The notes under the pieces: model-generated
What the model was told of the DNA's origin: nothing
Seen by the model: only the letters and a program-made list of their open reading frames with translations
The model's database searches: none
From: an uncultured Bacilli bacterium
Lineage (GTDB): Bacteria > Bacillota_I > Bacilli_A > RF39 > UBA660
Assembly (NCBI GenBank): GCA_934101645.1
Contig: CAKORX010000003.1
Coordinates: 62,001 to 126,000, forward strand
DNA: 64,000 nt
Direction: 5' to 3'
Translations under genes and position numbers: made by a program
Shown: positions 1 through 8,096 of the stretch, in pieces
Layout of the letters: each line of letters opens with the position of its first letter
How positions within the stretch are numbered: the first letter of the stretch is position 1

Positions 1-16
1 ATTGAGGTGAATGAAA

Positions 17-187
17 ATGAACTTACAAAATGATGAACTAACAAAAGATGAAAAACTTGTTTATCTATTAAATAAAATCGAAGAAGATAGCAATTGTAAT
101 CCTCATAAAGAAGTAATAAATGATTTAAAAATGAAACTAATATTAAAGATGAATACTGATATAGAATCTTTAGATGATAAAAATTAA
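17..187 (+). CDS. small acidic hypothetical protein (56 aa)
   Basis: This small ORF at the window edge starts MNLQNDELTK and ends SLDDKN before TAA. A GAGGTG ribosome binding site at 4-9 stands about 7 bases before the ATG at 17. An alternative ATG at 11 is too close to that site. It is rich in Lys, Asp, Glu and Asn and has no membrane segment. I recognise no family. Any operon partners lie outside the window to the left. Confidence 0.5.
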   Translation: MNLQNDELTKDEKLVYLLNKIEEDSNCNPHKEVINDLKMKLILKMNTDIESLDDKN

Positions 188-279
188 TTCATAATAAATG
201 ATTTAAATAGGGTTGATGTTTATTTAACACTTTACACCAATTTGATATTAAAGTATAAAAATATACTATAATTAATGGA

Positions 280-288
280 TGTTATAAT
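280..288 (+). promoter_or_regulatory. extended -10 promoter of the antitoxin-toxin pair
   Basis: TGTTATAAT: a TG dinucleotide one base before a perfect TATAAT (283-288), predicting a start near 295. No convincing -35 is seen. The same nonamer precedes metK, the DUF2207 gene and pcrA in this window. The resulting leader is about 130 nt and contains a hairpin with a T run. Confidence 0.5.
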
Positions 289-342
289 ACTTAACTTAAT
301 CATACATGGGTGGAATTGAAAAAATAGTTCCTAAGAAATAAC

Positions 343-367
343 TTGAGTTTAAAAGCTCATTTTTTTC
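343..367 (+). terminator. weak terminator-like hairpin in the leader of the 428-1323 operon
   Basis: The arms TGAGTTT and AAAGCTCA pair with one bulged base and are followed by seven T. It lies between the candidate promoter at 280 and the ATG at 428. It could be an attenuator for the toxin-antitoxin operon, or the terminator of something upstream. The stem is weak. Confidence 0.35.
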
Positions 368-427
368 TTGCAATTTTTTAATGTAATATTTATAATGTGT
401 TTTAGGCAGTACGTAATAAGGAGAAAT

Positions 428-904
428 ATGTTAACAGCAAAGGACGTGGCAGAATACTTTCTTTCTAAAGATCCAAATAAAAAAATATTTAACAAAAATA
501 TTATGATTTATAATGGAATAAGATTTTATGAAGGAAATGTAAAATTAAATAAGTATCTATTTTTATCTCAAGTTGTATATCTAGCAAAATATGGAAAAAA
601 ATTATTTGAAGATGATTTTATTGCTTATGATAATGGACCTGTAATTGAAAAAATAAGAAATCTTTATGTAAGACTTAAAGGACGTAATAGTCATATTAAT
701 TTACAAACTAAAATTTTTTTAGACAAAATATATTTGTCACTTGAAAATGCTACAACACAGGAACTAATTGAAATAAGTCATGAAGATCCAGAATGGCAAC
801 GCTTAAAAAATATGACCCATAAAAATATTAAAATGGATGTTGAAAGTAATATCAAAGAATATAAAGAAAGATATGAAGGATTAATAAAAGCCTTAAAAAT
901 ATGA
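428..904 (+). CDS. Panacea/SocA-type (DUF4065) antitoxin-like protein
   Basis: The 158-aa protein carries the Panacea (DUF4065, GepA/SocA-like) signature: KLNKYLFLSQVVYLAKYG, then LFEDDFIAYDNGPVIEKI, in its first half. Known members act as antitoxins of varied toxins or as adaptors. The start at 428 is chosen because AAGGAG (418-423) lies just upstream; a longer frame from 368 has no such site. Its stop overlaps the start of the next gene as ATGA (901-904), which couples translation and is typical of toxin-antitoxin pairs. The DUF4065 assignment is firm from motif; the role as antitoxin to the 901 gene is inferred from position. Confidence 0.8.
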   Translation: MLTAKDVAEYFLSKDPNKKIFNKNIMIYNGIRFYEGNVKLNKYLFLSQVVYLAKYGKKLFEDDFIAYDNGPVIEKIRNLYVRLKGRNSHINLQTKIFLDKIYLSLENATTQELIEISHEDPEWQRLKNMTHKNIKMDVESNIKEYKERYEGLIKALKI

Positions 905-1323
905 TTAATAAATTAAAAGTTGGTCAAGTGTTATGGCTTAAAGTTAGGTATCAGAGTAATTTGGTATCTATGACTAAACATCCTATGCTTATAGCAAAAA
1001 TAAAATATGGTTATATTGAAGTTATTGCATTAGATAAAATAAAAGGAAAATTACAAAATTTATATTATCCATATAATTATTTTATTGATTCGGATAATCC
1101 TAAAGAGACTGTTTTATATGAAGATAGTTATGCTCAGTTAAATACAAAATTAACTATAGAGTTTTTTCCAGAATTACTATTATTTAGAAAAACTACGTCA
1201 GTTTTATCAAAAGTAAAATTAAATGAATTATTAAAGGCTTATAGAAAATATCAAAGAAAATATGGGATAAAAAGTGAAAGAATAATTTATATGTCAAAAA
1301 AAGATATTCAAAAATTTAATTAA
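901..1323 (+). CDS. candidate toxin paired with the Panacea antitoxin (MazF/PemK-like fold suspected)
   Basis: This 140-aa basic protein is translationally coupled to the Panacea gene (ATGA overlap). The N-terminus GQVLWLKVRYQS, then TKHPMLIAKI and IEVIALDKI, reads like the small beta-barrel of PemK/MazF-type or related nucleic-acid-binding proteins. The C-terminal 60 residues are helical and Lys-rich (LNELLKAYRKYQRKYG). Panacea antitoxins are known to be paired with many unrelated toxins, so position supports a toxin. The fold is a guess from pattern; I see no classical catalytic set. Confidence 0.5.
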   Translation: MINKLKVGQVLWLKVRYQSNLVSMTKHPMLIAKIKYGYIEVIALDKIKGKLQNLYYPYNYFIDSDNPKETVLYEDSYAQLNTKLTIEFFPELLLFRKTTSVLSKVKLNELLKAYRKYQRKYGIKSERIIYMSKKDIQKFN

Positions 1324-1373
1324 TATTGTTTTAAATAATAAAATATGCTAAATTAAATGTAATTGGAGGGTTT

Positions 1374-1589
1374 ATGGAAAATTTAATTGGTTATAAAAAT
1401 AAATTAATTGGTATTAGAAATGAAATCCTTGAGTCGTTAAAAAGTGCAGAAAGTAAAGATGAAATGAGAAATTTTTTAATAAAACTTCATAATGTAAATG
1501 AAAGAATTAAAAATGTAGAAATTAAAATTCAAGAAGAACAAAGAGAAAGTCAAAGAAGTGGTAGTAGTCATTTTGGACTATTTAAATAA
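1374..1589 (+). CDS. small coiled-coil hypothetical protein (71 aa)
   Basis: A strong GGAGGG site at 1364-1369 precedes the ATG. The sequence is almost entirely amphipathic helix (ENLIGYKNKLIGIRNEIL, then IKNVEIKIQEEQRES) and ends in a Ser-rich SGSSHFGLFK tail. There is no membrane segment. The family is not recognised. It follows the antitoxin-toxin pair by about 50 bases and precedes a terminator, so it may be part of the same transcript. Confidence 0.6.
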   Translation: MENLIGYKNKLIGIRNEILESLKSAESKDEMRNFLIKLHNVNERIKNVEIKIQEEQRESQRSGSSHFGLFK

Positions 1590-1651
1590 AAATTTATAAA
1601 AGATTACTTAGAAAAATGTCGAAAAAGCAAACCTACATATCTTTAATTATT

Positions 1652-1679
1652 AAACTCAAATTTTGAGTTTATTTTTTTG
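1652..1679 (+). terminator. intrinsic terminator closing the first operon
   Basis: AAACTCAAA pairs with TTTGAGTTT almost without a loop, followed by ATTTTTTT. It separates the 428-1589 genes from the MarR operon. Confidence 0.8.
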
Positions 1680-1687
1680 TAAGTGCA

Positions 1688-1715
1688 TTGACAAAACTCT
1701 AAATGATGATATAAT
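1688..1715 (+). promoter_or_regulatory. sigma-A promoter of the marR-ABC exporter operon
   Basis: A perfect TTGACA (1688-1693) and a perfect TATAAT (1710-1715) are spaced by 16 bases. Just downstream, around 1719-1742, CTCATGTGCAT and GTATGTGAG form an imperfect dyad over the transcription start. This would be a sensible operator for the MarR protein encoded next (inferred). Confidence 0.8.
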
Positions 1716-1748
1716 TACTCATGTGCATAAAAAGTATGTGAGGTTTGT

Positions 1749-2198
1749 ATGAAAAGAAGTATTTTGAAAAGCGTTAAAACATTTCACCAATTAGTTATTA
1801 ATAGTATGGGAGTTAGGAATATGCCAAAATATCCAAATGTTACAACTACCCAAATTGAAATTATGGAATATATTATAAATAGCCCTAAAAAATATGCACT
1901 TCAAAAAGAATTTGAAAAGGTATTAGGACTTTCTAGAGCTACGGTTTCAAGTGTTTTAATAACAATGGAAAAAAATGGTTTAATTGTAAGAATTACTGAC
2001 AATAATGATACTAGAACTAAAAAAATAGTTTTAAGTAATAATGCTCAAAAAGTATTTGAAAGTAGTAAAGAAAAAATTGAAAGTCTTGAAAAAAAATGTA
2101 TTAGTGGAATAAATGAAGAAGATTTAAATACATTTATAAAGGTTTTATCTAAAATGACAGAAAATTTGAAGGAGGAAAAAAATGTTAAAATTATTTAA
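1749..2198 (+). CDS. MarR family transcriptional regulator
   Basis: The 149-aa winged-helix repressor has a recognition region LQKEFEKVLGLSRATVSSVL followed by MEKNGLIVRI and a DTRTKKIVLS wing, the MarR arrangement. The start at 1749 has a GTGAGGT site; shorter starts at 1806 or 1821 are possible. The gene overlaps the first ABC exporter subunit by 17 bases. MarR genes placed first in exporter operons usually repress them and respond to a transported drug-like ligand. Here that is inferred from the order and from the dyad at the promoter. Confidence 0.9.
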   Translation: MKRSILKSVKTFHQLVINSMGVRNMPKYPNVTTTQIEIMEYIINSPKKYALQKEFEKVLGLSRATVSSVLITMEKNGLIVRITDNNDTRTKKIVLSNNAQKVFESSKEKIESLEKKCISGINEEDLNTFIKVLSKMTENLKEEKNVKII

Positions 2199-3939
2199 AA
2201 ATTTAAGAAAAAAAGATTATTTACTTATTTTGGTATGTGCAATAATTATTTTCTTAGAAGTTTGGTTAGAATTAAAAATGCCAGATTATATGAGTAATAT
2301 AACAGTTCTTGTTCAAACTGAAGGTAGTAAAATGCGTGAGATACTAAAAAATGGTGGATACATGCTTTTATGTGCTTTTGGTTCTTTAATTGGAGCTGTT
2401 ATAACAAGCTATATATTAACTTATGTATCAACCACGTTTTCTAAAAATGTTAGAAAAAAAGTTTTTTCAAAAACCATGGATTTATCAACTGCAGAGGTAA
2501 AAAACTTTTCTGTAAGTAGTTTGATTACAAGAACTACAAATGACGTAAGCCAAATTGAAATGTTTTTATCAATGGGATTATCACTTTTAATGAAAGCACC
2601 AATGACTGCTGCATGGGCTATAATTAAAATATTAAATAAAAGTTGGCAATGGAGTGCTTTAACAGCATCTTGCGTTGTTGTACTTCTTATAACAATTGGA
2701 ATTATTACAAGTATTGTTATGCCAAGATTTTCTTTAGTGCAAAAATTAATCGATAAAGTAAATCGTGTAACAAGAGAAAATTTAACAGGCATTAGAGTTG
2801 TACGTGCATTTAATGCTGAAAAATTTCAAGAAAATAAATTTCAAAAAGAAAATGATACACTTACAAACACTCAACTTTTCAATCAAAAATGTTTTGCAGT
2901 ATTAGAGCCAATTATGACTATGGTAATGTATACGTTAACTTTAGGTATTTACTTTATTGGCGCAAGTCTTATAAATAATGCCTTAATGACTAATAAATTA
3001 ACTCTTTTTGGAGATATGGTAGTATTTTCTACTTATGCAATGCAAATAATTATGTCATTTATTATGCTTTCAATGATTTTTATGATTTTACCAAGAGCAA
3101 ATGTATCTGCACAAAGAATTAATGAAGTTCTTGATGAAAAGATAACTGTCAATGAAGGTGCATTTGACGGAAAAACAAGTGAAGTTGGAACGATAGAATT
3201 TAAAAATGTGTCATTTAAATATCCTGATGCTGATGAATATTTATTAAGAGATATTTCATTTAAGGCAGAAAAAGGCCAGACTGTTGCCTTTATAGGTTCA
3301 ACGGGAAGTGGAAAAAGTACTCTTATAAATTTAGTGCCAAGATTTTATGATGCTACCGATGGAGAAGTATTAATTGATGGTATAAATGTAAAAGAATATA
3401 ATTTTGAAAGTTTATATAATAAACTTGGTTATGTTTCTCAAAGAGCAGTTATGTTTGATGGAACAGTTAAATCAAATGTTTCTTATGGTAAATCAAATAG
3501 AAAAATAACAGCTGATAAAGTCAAAGAAGCTTTGGAAATCGCTCAAGGATATGACTTTGTTTCTAAAATGGATAAAGATATAGATTCACATATAGCATCT
3601 GGTGGAACAAATGTATCTGGAGGTCAAAAACAAAGATTATCTATTGCAAGAGCAATTGCTAAAGATCCTGAAATATATATATTTGATGACTCTTTTTCAG
3701 CTCTTGATTATAAAACTGATTCATCACTTAGAAAGGCTTTAAAAGAAAATGCAAAGGGTGCGACAACTTTAATTGTAGCGCAAAGAATTGGAACTATTCT
3801 TAATGCAGATAAGATTATTGTTCTTGATAATGGAAAGATGGTTGGCATGGGAACTCACAAAGAATTACTAAAAAATTGTGATGTTTATAAAGAAATTGCT
3901 TATTCACAGCTTTCTAGAAAGGAGCTTGAAAATGCATAA
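2182..3939 (+). CDS. heterodimeric ABC exporter subunit 1 (ATPase-permease, degenerate site)
   Basis: The 585-aa half-transporter has a six-helix exporter domain and then an ATPase domain. Walker A GSTGSGKS is near residue 372, signature VSGGQKQR near 478, and Walker B IYIFDDSFSALD near 500. The residue after the Walker B aspartate is Asp instead of the catalytic Glu, so this subunit supplies the degenerate nucleotide site, as in TM287/288-like and BmrCD-like heterodimers. A GGAGG site (2171-2175) sits inside the end of marR. It overlaps its partner by 8 bases. The substrate is unknown; multidrug export is likely given the MarR gene. Confidence 0.93.
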   Translation: MLKLFKNLRKKDYLLILVCAIIIFLEVWLELKMPDYMSNITVLVQTEGSKMREILKNGGYMLLCAFGSLIGAVITSYILTYVSTTFSKNVRKKVFSKTMDLSTAEVKNFSVSSLITRTTNDVSQIEMFLSMGLSLLMKAPMTAAWAIIKILNKSWQWSALTASCVVVLLITIGIITSIVMPRFSLVQKLIDKVNRVTRENLTGIRVVRAFNAEKFQENKFQKENDTLTNTQLFNQKCFAVLEPIMTMVMYTLTLGIYFIGASLINNALMTNKLTLFGDMVVFSTYAMQIIMSFIMLSMIFMILPRANVSAQRINEVLDEKITVNEGAFDGKTSEVGTIEFKNVSFKYPDADEYLLRDISFKAEKGQTVAFIGSTGSGKSTLINLVPRFYDATDGEVLIDGINVKEYNFESLYNKLGYVSQRAVMFDGTVKSNVSYGKSNRKITADKVKEALEIAQGYDFVSKMDKDIDSHIASGGTNVSGGQKQRLSIARAIAKDPEIYIFDDSFSALDYKTDSSLRKALKENAKGATTLIVAQRIGTILNADKIIVLDNGKMVGMGTHKELLKNCDVYKEIAYSQLSRKELENA

Positions 3940-5908
3940 TAAAAAAATGGAAAATGCAAAAGATTTTAAGGGTTCACTTAAAAGACTTGTAAAGGAATTA
4001 AAACCATTTAAAGTACTTGTTATAATAAGTTTAATTTTAGCTATTTTTGGTTCAGTACTTACAATAAGTGCTCCGAATAGACTTTCTAAACTAACTGATG
4101 AAATTCAAAAAGGGTTAGTTATTAATTCAAAAAATCTAAATACTTTAAATGAAAAAATAGAAACATCTTTTGGAAGTGACATTGTTATTGATAATGTTAC
4201 TATAAGTATGAACGATCAATTAGAATATGTTAATGCTTTAAAAACGTTAAAAAAGGGTTCAAGTGCAAAAGAATTATATAATGCACTTGAAAACATGCCA
4301 GAAAGTGTTCAAAAAGTAATTAAACCAAAAATGGATATTAAAACAATTAAAAACATATGTATTATGCTTTTAACTGTTTATTTTGTAAGTAGTATATTTG
4401 GCTTTTTACAAGCACTTGCCATGACTAATGTATCAAATAATTTTGCTAGAACATTAAGAAAAAGAATATCACAAAAAATTAATAAATTACCTCTTAAATA
4501 TTTTGATAATCATCAAACTGGAGATATATTATCAAGAGTAACAAATGATGTTGATACACTTGCTCAAACACTTAATAATTCGCTTTCTTCACTTGCAAGT
4601 AATGTGACATTATTATTTGGCTCAATTATTATGATGTTTAAAACAAATGCAGTTATGAGTTTAACAGCAATACTTTCATCATTAATAGGTTTTGTTTTTA
4701 TGGCAATAATTCTTTCTAAGAGTCAAAAATATTTTGTAAAAAGACAAGAAGGTTTAGGAAAACTTAATAGTCATATTGAAGAGATTTATTCTGGACTTAA
4801 CGTTGTTAAAGTTTATAATGGACAAGATGATGCAAACAAAAAATTTGATAAAATAAATAAAGAGGTTAGTGAATGTAGTAGAAAAAGTGGTTTCTTATCA
4901 GGACTTATGCATCCAATGATGAGCTTCGTAGGTAATTTTGGTTATGTTGCTGTATGCATAGTTGGTGCACTTCTTACAATGAATGGTAAAATTACTTTTG
5001 GTGTAATTATTGCCTTTATTACATATGTAAGACTATTTACAATGCCACTTTCATCAATAGCACAGGAATTTACTTTTATACAATCCGCTTTAGCATCTTC
5101 AGAAAGAGTATTTGAATTTCTAGATGAAGAGGAAATGTCTAAAGAAGAAAATAAAGAAAAACTTGATAAAGATAGTGTAAAAGGAAATATTGAGTTTAAC
5201 CACGTTTCATTTAAATATGATGAAAACGGCAAAACAATTATTAAAGATTTTTCTGCAAAAGTTAAATCGGGTCAAAAAATTGCTATTGTAGGACCAACTG
5301 GTGCAGGTAAAACAACTATGGTAAACTTACTTATGAAGTTTTATGATATACATGATGGAGATATAACTATTGATGGAAAAAGTATTCATGATTTAACAAG
5401 AGAAAATATTCATAATTTATTTACTATGGTACTTCAGGATACTTGGCTTTTCGAAGGAACAGTTAAAGATAATATTAGATATAATAATTCAAAAATTACT
5501 GATAAAGAAATAGAAAATGTATGTAAATATATTGGACTAGATCATTTTATTAAAACACTTCCAAATAATTATGATACTGTAATTTCTGAAAATGATAATA
5601 TTTCCGCAGGACAAAAACAACTTCTTACAATTGCAAGAGGTATGTGTGAAGAGGCTCCACTTTTAATACTAGATGAAGCTACATCAAATGTTGATACTAG
5701 AACTGAGGAACTTGTTCAAAAAGCTATGGATAAACTAATGGAAGATAAAACATCATTTATAATTGCCCACAGACTTTCAACTATAAAAAATGCTGATTTA
5801 ATATTAGTTATGAATGAAGGAAATATTATAGAGCAAGGTTCTCATGATGAACTTATGAAAAAAGATGGCTTTTATGCTAAACTTTATAATTCTCAATTTG
5901 AATTATAA
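3932..5908 (+). CDS. heterodimeric ABC exporter subunit 2 (ATPase-permease)
   Basis: The 658-aa partner carries Walker A GPTGAGKT near residue 454 and Walker B LLILDEATSNVD near 580 with the catalytic Glu intact. Its signature is ISAGQKQL instead of LSGGQ, and this altered signature faces the degenerate Walker motifs of subunit 1. The pair is therefore asymmetric in the standard way. An insertion of roughly 90 residues sits between the first two helices, an extracellular loop seen in many Firmicute subunits of this type. The start at 3932 follows AAGGAG (3919-3924); the longer frame from 3878 lies inside the upstream gene. Confidence 0.93.
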   Translation: MHNKKMENAKDFKGSLKRLVKELKPFKVLVIISLILAIFGSVLTISAPNRLSKLTDEIQKGLVINSKNLNTLNEKIETSFGSDIVIDNVTISMNDQLEYVNALKTLKKGSSAKELYNALENMPESVQKVIKPKMDIKTIKNICIMLLTVYFVSSIFGFLQALAMTNVSNNFARTLRKRISQKINKLPLKYFDNHQTGDILSRVTNDVDTLAQTLNNSLSSLASNVTLLFGSIIMMFKTNAVMSLTAILSSLIGFVFMAIILSKSQKYFVKRQEGLGKLNSHIEEIYSGLNVVKVYNGQDDANKKFDKINKEVSECSRKSGFLSGLMHPMMSFVGNFGYVAVCIVGALLTMNGKITFGVIIAFITYVRLFTMPLSSIAQEFTFIQSALASSERVFEFLDEEEMSKEENKEKLDKDSVKGNIEFNHVSFKYDENGKTIIKDFSAKVKSGQKIAIVGPTGAGKTTMVNLLMKFYDIHDGDITIDGKSIHDLTRENIHNLFTMVLQDTWLFEGTVKDNIRYNNSKITDKEIENVCKYIGLDHFIKTLPNNYDTVISENDNISAGQKQLLTIARGMCEEAPLLILDEATSNVDTRTEELVQKAMDKLMEDKTSFIIAHRLSTIKNADLILVMNEGNIIEQGSHDELMKKDGFYAKLYNSQFEL

Positions 5909-5920
5909 AATATATTGTTA

Positions 5921-5949
5921 TTGACAAAGAAAAATAATTTTTATACAAT
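5921..5949 (+). promoter_or_regulatory. promoter of the trpS T-box transcript
   Basis: TTGACA (5921-5926) and TACAAT (5944-5949) are spaced by 17 bases. It lies directly ahead of the T-box leader. Confidence 0.7.
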
Positions 5950-5954
5950 AAACT

Positions 5955-6199
5955 TGTAAATCGATGAGAAAGAAAAGTAGGTAATATTGGTTTTATAGAG
6001 AGTAACTAAATGGTGGAAAGTTATAAATTGATGTTATACGAAATGGACTTTTAAGAGGCTACCGAAATTTTAGTAGGCTAGCACGGAGTACTTAACTTCG
6101 TTAACAAAATAGCATGTATAAATGTACATGACACACTTTTTAGGTGGCATTAATAAGAATTTAAATCTTATCCTAATTATTGAGGATAAGATTTTTTTT
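5955..6199 (+). promoter_or_regulatory. T-box leader (tRNA-Trp sensing) upstream of trpS
   Basis: Stem I elements are visible: AGAGAGT, GGTGGAAAG and a specifier region GAAATGGACT in which TGG (6044-6046) is the Trp codon followed by the usual AC. The T-box bulge reads AGGTGGCAT (6142-6150). Its UGGC would pair with the GCCA end of uncharged tRNA-Trp. A strong terminator follows at 6163-6199. Uncharged tRNA-Trp should favour the antiterminator and switch trpS on. The specifier and the downstream gene agree. Confidence 0.9.
6163..6199 (+). terminator. T-box regulated terminator
   Basis: AAATCTTATCCT pairs with AGGATAAGATTT (12 bp) and is followed by a run of T. This is the OFF structure of the trpS leader. 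Confidence 0.9.
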
Positions 6200-6217
6200 A
6201 AAGAAAGAAGGATAAAT

Positions 6218-7204
6218 ATGAAAAAAAGAATTTTAACTGGATTAAAACCAACTGGAGAACTTACTTTAGGTAATTATATTGGAGCAATATCGCAAATGGT
6301 AGAACTTTCAAATGATGAAAATAATGAAGTATATCTTTTTGTAGCAGATCTTCATGCGCTTACTGAATATCAAGATCCTGATACTTTAAGAAATAGAATT
6401 AAAAAGTTTATTGCAATGTATATTGCCTGTGGAATAGACCCAGAAAAGGTGGTTGTTTATATTCAATCAGATAATGAATATATCCCTATGATTTCATGGA
6501 TTTTAGAGTGTAACACTTATTATGGTGAAGCATCAAGAATGATTCAGTTTAAAGAAAAATCTAAAGGTAAAGAAAACTTTACTGTAGGACTTTTAACTTA
6601 TCCAATTTTAATGGCTGCAGATATTTTATATTGTGATTCAGATTATGTTCCTGTAGGCATAGATCAAAAACAACACGTTGAAATTGCACGTGATATTGCA
6701 GAAAGATTTAATAATAAATATGGGGAAATTTTTAAACTTCCACAGCCTTTAATTAGTAAAGAGGGAATTAAAATTAAAGATTTGAAAGATCCAAGTAAAA
6801 AAATGAGTAAATCAGAAACTAATCCAAATGGAGTTATTTCTTTATTTGATAGCCCAGAAATGGTAAGTAAAAAGATTATGGGAGCAACTACAGATAGTGA
6901 AAATTTAGTGTATTTCGATGAAAAAAATAAACCTGGAATTTCTAATTTGCTTAATATAGCAAGCGTTATTTCTAAAAGAACTGTAGAGGATATTGCAAAT
7001 GAATATAAAAACTCTGGCTATGGCAACTTTAAAAAGTATGTAGCATCATTAACATCAAATATGATAAGTGATATTCAGACAAAATATAATCATATTATAA
7101 GTTCTGGTAGACTTGATGAAATATTAGAAAAGGGTAAAGAGAATTCTAGAAAACTTGCTTATGAAAAAATGATTGAAATGAAGAAAAAAGTTGGACTTAA
7201 TTAA
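6218..7204 (+). CDS. trpS: tryptophanyl-tRNA synthetase
   Basis: The 328-aa class I synthetase charges tRNA-Trp. The N-terminal PTGELTLGNYIGA corresponds to the HIGH-motif region (PTG...LGN), and KKMSKS is the KMSKS loop. Its length is normal for bacterial TrpS. The start at 6218 has AGAAGGA just upstream; the longer frame from 6122 would run through the terminator of the T-box leader. Expression is controlled by that leader. The gene is followed directly by the left repeat of an integrated island, whose hairpin now serves as its terminator. Confidence 0.97.
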   Translation: MKKRILTGLKPTGELTLGNYIGAISQMVELSNDENNEVYLFVADLHALTEYQDPDTLRNRIKKFIAMYIACGIDPEKVVVYIQSDNEYIPMISWILECNTYYGEASRMIQFKEKSKGKENFTVGLLTYPILMAADILYCDSDYVPVGIDQKQHVEIARDIAERFNNKYGEIFKLPQPLISKEGIKIKDLKDPSKKMSKSETNPNGVISLFDSPEMVSKKIMGATTDSENLVYFDEKNKPGISNLLNIASVISKRTVEDIANEYKNSGYGNFKKYVASLTSNMISDIQTKYNHIISSGRLDEILEKGKENSRKLAYEKMIEMKKKVGLN

Positions 7205-7219
7205 AAAAGATTGTACCCC

Positions 7220-7282
7220 CTGAAGAGAGCATTTAACCGTGCTCTCATTTTTTGTGCCCATTTTATAGGGGTTTGCGGGCAT
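7220..7282. repeat. left attachment-type direct repeat (attL)
   Basis: The first 34 bases, starting CTGAAGAGAGC, are identical to 12099-12132. The repeat continues with single differences through GCCCATTTTATA and GGGTTTGCG to CAT. It contains the hairpin GAGAGCA/TGCTCTC (7225-7246) plus six T, so it also works as the trpS terminator. Confidence 0.85.
7225..7253 (+). terminator. trpS terminator inside attL
   Basis: A 7-bp stem GAGAGCA/TGCTCTC is followed by ATTTTTT, 20 bases after the trpS stop. A second copy lies in the right repeat. Confidence 0.8.
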
Positions 7283-7305
7283 ATGTAAAATTGATAACAA
7301 TTCTT

Positions 7306-7324
7306 GGGAACAACTCGGGAACAA
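7306..7324 (+). repeat. paired GGGAACAA sites, left end (candidate integrase arm sites)
   Basis: Two copies of GGGAACAA start at 7306 and 7317, an 11-base period that puts them on the same helical face. The same pair with the same period is found at the right end (11971 and 11982). This placement fits arm-type binding sites of a tyrosine recombinase. Inferred. Confidence 0.55.
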
Positions 7325-7397
7325 GTTTTGTTAAATAATAAAAAATATTTTAATAAAAAGTGATGTAAAAACAGAAGACATTTAGCGGAAAATGTAG

Positions 7398-7403
7398 TAT
7401 AAT
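7398..7403 (+). promoter_or_regulatory. -10 box of the HEPN/coiled-coil operon
   Basis: A perfect TATAAT with no clear -35. The predicted start near 7410 places the hairpin at 7414 at the very 5' end of the transcript. Confidence 0.5.
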
Positions 7404-7413
7404 GTAATCATAG

Positions 7414-7441
7414 AAATTCTATATAATTATAGAATTTTTTT
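7414..7441 (+). terminator. terminator-like hairpin in the leader of the HEPN operon
   Basis: AAATTCTAT pairs with ATAGAATTT (9 bp, loop of 6) followed directly by seven T. It lies between the -10 box at 7398 and the AAGGAGGG site at 7449-7456, so it would stop most transcripts before the operon unless bypassed. This looks like an attenuator. Confidence 0.6.
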
Positions 7442-7460
7442 CTTTTATAAGGAGGGTATA

Positions 7461-8087
7461 ATGGATAGTGAATTACAATTATTAGAAAAAGATATAAAAA
7501 AATCTTTAAAAGAACAGCATCCAGAATTAGTTTTAGATAGACTGCATACATTAAGCGTTAAAATAATAAGAAGATTTTGTGAAGAAAATAATATAGCTGT
7601 TTTTAATGAAAAAAATGAGTTGTATCCATTGCATAGTTTGGTTGGAATGCTTGTAAAAAAGTATAATCAAAGAGGAATTCTTAATAACTTTAGTGAAACA
7701 GCATTAAAACAGTCAATTTCAATATTTGAAAAATTTAATGATATAAGAAATAATAGTAGTTTTGCACACGATAATGAAATTTTAACGAAAGAAGATGCTA
7801 TATATGTTATAAATACTATTGTTAATTTGTTAAATTATATTGTTTATATTGAAACTGGAAAATCACAATATGTAAATATTAATGTTGCAGATGCCAATGA
7901 TATTTATAAATATATATGTATTAATGACATTGTTACTACGAGAGAAATATCAGAAAATTTTAATATTTCAATAGATGAAGCAAAGGAAATTTTAATTGAA
8001 CTTTTTAAAGTAAATAGAGCAATAAGACCTGCTCATTTAGCATGTAATCCCGAAGATGAAAATTGTCAGTGGTCGAAGTATTATTAA
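7461..8087 (+). CDS. HEPN/Abi-C domain protein, candidate anti-phage RNase
   Basis: In this 208-aa protein, residues 24-130 form an all-helical region that reads like the Abi-C (abortive infection C-terminus) subgroup of HEPN domains. It carries the RNase-type motif DIRNNSSFAHDN, with Arg96 and His103 as the R-x6-H pair. Residues about 148-192 (IVTTREISENFNISIDEAKE) look like a winged-helix module. It has a strong AAGGAGGG site. The next gene begins 9 bases after its stop, so the two form an operon. HEPN proteins of defence islands usually cut RNA after phage sensing; that activity is inferred here. Confidence 0.75.
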   Translation: MDSELQLLEKDIKKSLKEQHPELVLDRLHTLSVKIIRRFCEENNIAVFNEKNELYPLHSLVGMLVKKYNQRGILNNFSETALKQSISIFEKFNDIRNNSSFAHDNEILTKEDAIYVINTIVNLLNYIVYIETGKSQYVNINVADANDIYKYICINDIVTTREISENFNISIDEAKEILIELFKVNRAIRPAHLACNPEDENCQWSKYY

Positions 8088-8096
8088 GGAGGGCAT

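Noticed and set aside
242..272. Alternative promoter TTGATA...TATAAT upstream of the antitoxin gene
   Set aside because: The spacing is 19 or 14 bases depending on the -10 chosen; the extended -10 at 280-288 is a better candidate.
2421..2792. Open frame antisense to ABC subunit 1, and similar frames opposite or across other genes (4942-5232, 8084-8464, 12591-12806, 35412-35606, 36689-37390, 47161-47670)
   Set aside because: They lie wholly inside well-supported genes, lack ribosome sites and have composition expected of shadow frames in AT-rich DNA.
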